Positions 14,379-18,762 of a DNA stretch of 18,762 nucleotides are shown here, piece by piece (position 1 is the first letter of the stretch; every line of letters begins with the position of its first letter). The position numbers and the translations under genes are program-made. The notes under the pieces are model-generated. The model saw nothing but the letters and a program-made list of their open reading frames with translations, was not told where the DNA came from and did not search any database. Source of the DNA: Treponema sp. (GTDB taxonomy: Bacteria > Spirochaetota > Spirochaetia > Treponematales > Breznakiellaceae); the NCBI GenBank assembly GCA_031269405.1, contig JAISZE010000125.1, positions 1 to 18,762 on the forward strand. The letters are read 5' to 3'.

Positions 14379-16247
14379 ATGGGAGATGAATTCAGGTGTA
14401 TTTTCCCCTGTTCCGGGGAAAAGGACGCTCTTAACAATAAAGCTGAAACCGCGGCGCTCAAGCTCCTCCTCTGCCTGCCTGCGGATTATGTTTCGCTGGA
14501 TTTTTTGTACAAGCTCCTGGGAGCCGAATTCCCCCTGGAAAGGGTTCTGGACGGCCTCTGCAGGAAGGGGTTGATCGTGACGGATGCCGAAACCAGGAGC
14601 TGCCTTGTGCCCTTGGCCTTGCGCCCTGCATTGGGCGAACGCTTCAGGCCGGAACCAAAGGACGCCGCCCCCCTTATGGCCTATATCGCCGGGCGTCTTG
14701 CGCTGGCAAAAGAGGATTCGGGTCTCAAGGACTGGCTCGGCCTGGGTAGGACGGTTATGGATCTGTTCAGGGACAGCAGGGACCCGGGGCTTGCCGAATT
14801 CAGGCATACGATGATAAAGACGCTCTGCGAAACAGGGGCTTACGGTGAAGCCGGGGAGCTTCTGGAAATACCGGAACAGGCCTTTGAAACAGCTCTGCCT
14901 GCGCGGCGCCGTCCAAAGGATCCTTTGGATCCTAAAGACCCTTCTGAAGAAAAGGCCCTGTTCCTTATGCCGTACCTTTCTCTTTGCGATGCCCTTGTGC
15001 TTAGCCCCGCCGGAACCGCCGCAGGGTTGCGCTATGACGAAGAAAATATGTTTGCCCCGATGATGGTTATTCTGGAACAGGGCCTTATGGCCCGGGTCCT
15101 CGCAAGGGCTGCCGAAAACCTGGGGGTCCCGGTTGTTGAAAACGGCGTCCTCGCAGAGAATCTCGCCGCATACGGTAAGATTGGGGAAGCCATCCCGGAT
15201 CTCTGCTTTCGCGCAGTTGCGGCGGTTCTTTCCAGGATTCAAGGGAAAAGGCGGCCTGCTTTACGGAAAGCCGGAAAAGGGAAGGTTCCCAGGCCTCTCA
15301 AGGTAGAACTGGGTGAAACCCTCATGAGTTTCTTTGGGGAAAAAGGCAGCGAAGGTTTCGGGACAGAAGGCCCCGTCCTGGCTGAACCCCTTGACCGTAT
15401 ACGGAAACGGCTCCGGAAGCTTTTGGGTTATTCTGTTCCATCTATCAAAGTTTTCCTGAATAAGGGTCTTAAAACCGATGAATACCGTATATGCTTCAAA
15501 GGCATCGAAGCCGGAAGGGGGCGCCTGGATCTCAACTGGTTCGATGCCGCTGGTTTGGGGTTTGGGCCTGAAGAGCTTAAAACAGCCGCTAAAGCAGGGG
15601 CGGAAATAATCATCCGTCAGATAGACGATCTTGCCCTGCACCGGGCGCCGGATCTCCTGGGCCGGGACGAAGTACAGGCCCTTCTGGACAAAGCGGAAGA
15701 AAAATATCCTGTCGTCACAGGGGAGGTAAAGAGCCTCCTCAACCTGGGAAGCATCAGGGACATACTCCGGGGGCTTGTAGGAGAACAGGTTTCCATACGC
15801 CATATACAGGTGATTCTGGAAACCCTGGCGGACTGGGGCGGTTTCGGCCCTGCTCCTAACGAAGTGATTATCGAGCAGATCCGCAGTTCCCTTAAACGGC
15901 AAATCTGCCAGGAATACGCCGACGGGCGGCAGGTGATCCGGGTGCTGACTCTGGAATCGAAACTGGAACAACGTTTCGCCGACAGGGGTATATTCCGGGA
16001 AGGCGAGGAACAGGTTTCCAGCAATGCCTGGGACGAGTGGGTAGAAGCCTTTTCCCCAGCCATCCGGGGTATGGAAGAAAAAGGACTGCCGCCGGTTATC
16101 CTCTGTTCCCCGGCTTCGCGTTCGCTGGTTAAAGAATTTACCCGGAAGCAATTCCCTAATCTCGCGGTTCTGTCGTATGTGGAAATACCTTCGGACATCA
16201 ATGTCGAACCTGTAGGGGAAATCAGGCTGGAAGACGGAGCGCTGTAA
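14379..16247 (+). CDS. Soluble protein joining FlhB-like and FlhA-like cytoplasmic domains of the type III export gate
   Basis: The 622 residues lack any membrane segment or signal peptide. Three parts are visible. (1) Residues 22-170: a helix-turn-helix with a wing (KLLLCLPADYVSLDFLYKLL, then VLDGLCRKGLIV), followed by paired helices, as in the winged-helix/TPR parts of STAND proteins. (2) Residues about 195-290 match the FlhB/YscU C-terminal domain by eye without gaps: GLRYDEENM.AP, then GVPVVENGVLAENL, then IGEAIP and AVAAVL. The autocleavage motif NPTH is replaced by SPAG (209-212). (3) Residues about 306-620 match the FlhA/InvA C-terminal domain: PLDRIRKRLRKLLGYSVP, then KGIEAG, then LLGRDEVQALLD, then LVGEQVSIRHIQVILETLAD, then LPPVILCSPASRSLV. 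Flagellar FlhA and FlhB are membrane proteins, so this is not either of them. GGAG lies 5 nt before the ATG. Its operon neighbours are the HtrA-like gene and lepA. Confidence 0.85.
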   Translation: MGDEFRCIFPCSGEKDALNNKAETAALKLLLCLPADYVSLDFLYKLLGAEFPLERVLDGLCRKGLIVTDAETRSCLVPLALRPALGERFRPEPKDAAPLMAYIAGRLALAKEDSGLKDWLGLGRTVMDLFRDSRDPGLAEFRHTMIKTLCETGAYGEAGELLEIPEQAFETALPARRRPKDPLDPKDPSEEKALFLMPYLSLCDALVLSPAGTAAGLRYDEENMFAPMMVILEQGLMARVLARAAENLGVPVVENGVLAENLAAYGKIGEAIPDLCFRAVAAVLSRIQGKRRPALRKAGKGKVPRPLKVELGETLMSFFGEKGSEGFGTEGPVLAEPLDRIRKRLRKLLGYSVPSIKVFLNKGLKTDEYRICFKGIEAGRGRLDLNWFDAAGLGFGPEELKTAAKAGAEIIIRQIDDLALHRAPDLLGRDEVQALLDKAEEKYPVVTGEVKSLLNLGSIRDILRGLVGEQVSIRHIQVILETLADWGGFGPAPNEVIIEQIRSSLKRQICQEYADGRQVIRVLTLESKLEQRFADRGIFREGEEQVSSNAWDEWVEAFSPAIRGMEEKGLPPVILCSPASRSLVKEFTRKQFPNLAVLSYVEIPSDINVEPVGEIRLEDGAL

Positions 16248-16250
16248 CAC

Positions 16251-18056
16251 ATGGCAGAGACCCGCTATATCCGCAACTTTTGTATTATCGCCCATATCGA
16301 TCACGGCAAATCCACCCTGGCGGACAGGCTTATCCAGAAAGGCCGCCTGGTGGAGGATCGCAACTTCCAGGATCAGATCCTGGACAACATGGACATAGAG
16401 CGGGAACGGGGGATCACCATCAAGAGCCAGGCGGTGACCATTCCCTATACAGCCGCAGACGGCCATGAGTACGAGCTTAACCTGGTGGATACCCCGGGGC
16501 ATGTGGACTTTAGCTACGAAGTTTCAAGGGCCATCAATTCCTGCGAAGGCGCCCTGCTCCTGGTGGACGCCACCCAAGGAGTCCAGGCCCAGACACTTTC
16601 CAATATGTACCTGGCCCTGGAGCACAATCTGGAAATTATCCCGGTAATCAACAAGATCGACATGCAGGCCGCTGATATACCCATGGCGAAGCAGCAGATC
16701 GACAAAGACCTGGGCCTTGATTCCTCCGAAGCCCTCCTGGTTTCCGCCCGCAACGGAACCGGGGTGGACGAACTTTTCGAGGCTATTGTAAAACGCATCC
16801 CGGCCCCTTCAGGGGACGCCGCCGCTCCGCTCCGGGCGCTCATTTTCGACTGCCGCTACGATCCTTACCGTGGGGTGGTAGTCCATGTGCGCATCTTTGA
16901 CGGCAGCCTTAAAAAGGGGATGAAAATTCGTTTTATGTCCAACAATTCTGAGTACGAAGTGGAAACAGCCGGGGTTTTTAAGCTCGTACTTGCCGAAACC
17001 GAAGGGCTTTCAGCCGGGGACGTGGGCTACTTTATCGCCGGGGTTAAGACCGTAAGCGATGTACGGGTAGGGGACACGGTTACCGGCTCCGATAATCCCT
17101 GCGGCGGGCAGCTTCCGGGTTTCCGTGAAATAAAACCCGTGGTCTTCTCTTCGATTTACCCTGTTGACTCCAATGATTACGAGGAATTAAAAGCCAGCAT
17201 CGAAAAACTCAAACTGAACGACGCTTCTCTGGTCTACGAAAAGGATTCTTCCGCAGCCTTGGGCTTTGGTTTCCGCTGCGGCTTTCTGGGGCTCCTCCAC
17301 CTGGAAGTCATCCAGGAACGCCTGGAACGGGAATTCGATCAGTCCGTGATCTTTACTGCCCCTTCGGTGAAGTACAAGGTGCAGCTTCGCAGTAAAGAGG
17401 AAGTGATGGTGGATAACCCCATGGAATACCCCGATGAAGGCCGCATCGAAAGCGCCGAAGAACCCTATATCCGGGCCTCTGTGATCACCCCCGCGGCCTT
17501 CCTTGGAAACATCATGACCTTGTGCCTTGAAAAGCGCGGCGTCCAGACCAACATGACCTACCTGGATGAAAAACGGGTGGAACTTATCTACGACATGCCT
17601 CTTTCGGAAGTGCTCTTCGATTTTTACGACCGCCTAAAAAGCATAAGCCGGGGTTACGCTTCTTTCGATTACGACATCTCCGGGTACAAGCCTACGGACC
17701 TGGTAAAGCTGGATATACTCCTCAACGGCAGACCCGTGGACGCTCTGTCCCAGCTTGTGTTCCGGGCCAACGCGCAGGCCAGGGCTCGGATGGTGTGCGA
17801 GCGCCTGCGGGACGAGATCCCCAGGCAGCAGTTCAAAATCCCCATCCAGGGCGCTATTGGCAGCCAGATCATCGCCAGAGAAACCATTAACCCTGTCCGT
17901 AAGGACGTGCTTGCCAAGTGCTATGGCGGCGACATCACTAGAAAGCGCAAGCTCCTTGAAAAGCAGAAAGAAGGGAAAAAACGCATGCGTATGGTAGGGG
18001 ATGTGGAACTTCCTCAGAGCGCTTTCCTGGCGGTTTTGAAAACAAAAGACGAATAG
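16251..18056 (+). CDS. lepA: Elongation factor 4 (LepA), back-translocating GTPase
   Basis: LepA/EF4 is a ribosome-associated translational GTPase linked to initiation, assembly and stress tolerance. The 601 residues, standard for the family, show G1 AHIDHGKST (14-22), G2 RGIT (53-56), G3 DTPGH (80-84) and G4 NKID (134-137). The EF-G-like domains follow, and the LepA-specific C-terminus ends KRKLLEKQKEGKKRMRMVG plus a short tail. There is no EF-G domain IV, as expected. The ATG lies 3 nt after the FlhA/FlhB-like gene; the ribosome binding site is weak (GGAG at 16236-16239, 11 nt away), suggesting translational coupling. It ends the rightward run. Confidence 0.97.
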   Translation: MAETRYIRNFCIIAHIDHGKSTLADRLIQKGRLVEDRNFQDQILDNMDIERERGITIKSQAVTIPYTAADGHEYELNLVDTPGHVDFSYEVSRAINSCEGALLLVDATQGVQAQTLSNMYLALEHNLEIIPVINKIDMQAADIPMAKQQIDKDLGLDSSEALLVSARNGTGVDELFEAIVKRIPAPSGDAAAPLRALIFDCRYDPYRGVVVHVRIFDGSLKKGMKIRFMSNNSEYEVETAGVFKLVLAETEGLSAGDVGYFIAGVKTVSDVRVGDTVTGSDNPCGGQLPGFREIKPVVFSSIYPVDSNDYEELKASIEKLKLNDASLVYEKDSSAALGFGFRCGFLGLLHLEVIQERLEREFDQSVIFTAPSVKYKVQLRSKEEVMVDNPMEYPDEGRIESAEEPYIRASVITPAAFLGNIMTLCLEKRGVQTNMTYLDEKRVELIYDMPLSEVLFDFYDRLKSISRGYASFDYDISGYKPTDLVKLDILLNGRPVDALSQLVFRANAQARARMVCERLRDEIPRQQFKIPIQGAIGSQIIARETINPVRKDVLAKCYGGDITRKRKLLEKQKEGKKRMRMVGDVELPQSAFLAVLKTKDE

Positions 18057-18389
18057 GGCCGGCTTCCATCATAGGAGGGTAGGGGAACAAAGTTTAATAA
18101 GACGGATCTGGATGATCTGCAATAGGAATTGTTCTGACGGCCTGTTCATAATTGTACGTCATGGTAGTTTGGGCGTACTTTTATCTATAGCTTGATGACA
18201 TATTTGTAAATCTTTGCCCTCCAATAAAACCCATTTTTCTCTACAATCTTTCAGCGGTATTTTCAAGTGGATAACGCATGTGCGTCAGGCGCTGTTTTTG
18301 CCCGGCCCCCGGCGCTTTTCATGGCAGGAACCCAAGGGAGCAAGGGCGCTTGTTACCATTCCCGGGGGGTCCCTCGGGTCCCAGCAGGC
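18057..18389. other. AT-rich convergent intergenic region without a recognisable gene
   Basis: This stretch lies between the stops of lepA (rightward) and the sugar isomerase (leftward). From about 18090 to 18265 it is clearly richer in A/T than the flanking genes. I find no frame longer than about 80 codons that looks coding; the longest (about 18278-18508, plus strand) is antisense to the isomerase. It holds a small dyad ACGCA-tg-TGCGT at 18274-18285 and a possible terminator at 18300-18319. A short frame reading FNKTDLDDLQ and then a stop (18093-18125) could be a gene remnant, but this is weak. Confidence 0.6.
18300..18319 (+). terminator. Possible Rho-independent terminator downstream of lepA
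   Basis: A GC-rich hairpin pairs GCCCGG with CCGG(c)GC around a CCC loop, with one bulged C, and is followed by TTTT. The stem is short and the T run brief, and it lies about 240 nt after the lepA stop, so it is a weak candidate. On the opposite strand the hairpin is not followed by T residues and would not serve the isomerase gene. Confidence 0.3.
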
Positions 18390-18722
18390 TTAAGGCCGGT
18401 ATTTGCCGTAGTCCCCTATTAGAAGGTGGAGGGGAAGCTCGTTTTCGAGGATATCCGGGAAGCGGCCCGGTGCGTTCAGAAAGTAGTTGTCGCCGTGGTC
18501 GTCGTTGACCATGTAAACTTCCCTCAGAAGAAGGGAGGATCCTTCGGCCCAGAACTGGTGGAAAATGCCCCTGAACAGGGTGATGCTTTCTCCCGGTGAA
18601 AGGCGGACCACCGTACCGACGGGAACCGTGAAATTCCGTCCGTCCACAGCTACCGGTACAGGCGATGTTTCGTCTAATTCATGGGGGCCTGTTGAACGGT
18701 AGAGTTTTACGCAGAGATTTGG
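18390..18722 (-). CDS. D-lyxose isomerase-like sugar isomerase, C-terminal part (cut by contig end)
   Basis: The readable part, about 110 residues, runs from NLCVKLYRSTGPHE to DYGKYRP and a TAA at 18390-18392. It resembles the C-terminal half of the D-lyxose ketol-isomerase family, cupin-fold enzymes interconverting D-lyxose and D-xylulose. Matching segments are VRLSPGESITLFRGIFHQFW, VNDDHGDNYF and GRFPDILENELP; the His of GIFHQFW and the Glu of LLREVYMVNDD are likely metal-site residues. A GTG at 18647 is not the start, because the family match continues upstream to about 18719. Beyond 18720 the sequence is a G/C homopolymer block that stays open but does not resemble the family, so the N-terminal half is missing. 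Confidence 0.75.
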   Translation of the reverse strand, partial: PNLCVKLYRSTGPHELDETSPVPVAVDGRNFTVPVGTVVRLSPGESITLFRGIFHQFWAEGSSLLLREVYMVNDDHGDNYFLNAPGRFPDILENELPLHLLIGDYGKYRP

Positions 18723-18762
18723 GGGGGGCGCCCCCCCCCCGCGCGGGGGGGGTGGTGGGTGG
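18721..18762. other. G/C homopolymer block at the right edge, probable assembly artefact
   Basis: The last 42 bases consist almost only of G and C runs: eight G, then C10, then G8, ending in GGT/GGG repeats. They interrupt the isomerase frame where the family match should continue. Nothing in the rest of the window looks like this. It is most simply read as low-quality contig-end sequence. Confidence 0.7.

Noticed and set aside
14379..14900. A complete STAND ATPase at the N-terminus
   Set aside because: Only winged-helix and helical-repeat-like parts are visible. No Walker A or B motif is present, so no ATPase is claimed.
14121..15242. Open frame of 373 codons on the minus strand
   Set aside because: It spans the ends of two well-supported plus-strand genes and has no family signature, ribosome binding site or promoter.
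14379..16247. Calling this gene flhA or flhB
   Set aside because: The membrane-spanning halves of both proteins are missing and both cytoplasmic modules occur in one chain, so it is a distinct protein rather than either gate component.
15261..16502. Open frame of 413 codons on the minus strand
   Set aside because: It lies opposite the FlhB/FlhA-like gene and lepA, whose protein motifs are clear on the plus strand. Its translation has no recognisable motif. Long antisense frames are common in GC-rich genes.
18278..18508. Plus-strand frame of 76 codons near the right end
   Set aside because: Its second half is antisense to the isomerase fragment, which has clear family similarity. No ribosome binding site or motif supports it.

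Overview
The window looks like a chromosomal segment of a spirochaete, most likely a Treponema-type member of the Treponemataceae with mid-50s % GC (by-eye estimate). Three things point there. The gene order rplU - prp - rpmA - obg - nadD ... rsfS ... spoVG - rplY - tilS - ftsH is close to the order I remember from Borrelia and Treponema. SpoVG is present without other sporulation genes. Several products are envelope or flagellar-export-like proteins of a treponemal kind. The right end runs into a G/C homopolymer block that looks like a contig edge, so this may come from a draft or metagenome assembly.

Layout. (1) 1-68: the last codons of an unidentified upstream gene. (2) 96-4915: a compact rightward operon behind a strong sigma-70-like promoter: rplU (L21), prp-like protease, rpmA (L27), obg, a fused nadD-yqeK, an LCP/LytR-type membrane protein and rsfS. 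Most junctions overlap or are nearly gapless. (3) 4894-5193, leftward: a 99-residue protein with no Lys or Arg and a 62-residue acidic tail, convergent with and overlapping rsfS. (4) 5194-5324: back-to-back divergent promoters. (5) 5325-6580: ispE (apparently leaderless) and spoVG. (6) 6619-18056: tRNA-Gln(UUG), rplY (long L25/Ctc form), tilS, ftsH, an exported helical-repeat protein with Asp-rich loops, an HtrA-like serine protease with an N-terminal helical extension, an unusual flagellar-export-like protein, and lepA. Gaps between these protein genes are 60 nt or less, so they may form one long transcript. (7) 18057-18389: an AT-rich convergent intergenic stretch. (8) 18390 to the right end, leftward: the C-terminal part of a D-lyxose isomerase-like sugar isomerase, cut by the contig edge.

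How the genes fit together. The main theme is ribosome assembly and translation: L21, L27, L25, Obg, RsfS, TilS, LepA and tRNA-Gln. A second theme is envelope quality control: FtsH, the HtrA-like protease, the exported repeat protein and the LCP protein. NAD and isoprenoid synthesis enter through NadD-YqeK and IspE.

The main discovery candidate is the gene at 14379-16247. It encodes a 622-residue protein without membrane segments. It appears to join a winged-helix/helical-repeat N-terminus to a FlhB cytoplasmic-domain-like module, in which the NPTH autocleavage motif is replaced by SPAG, and then to a FlhA cytoplasmic-domain-like module. That would be a soluble mimic of the cytoplasmic docking platform of the flagellar type III export gate.
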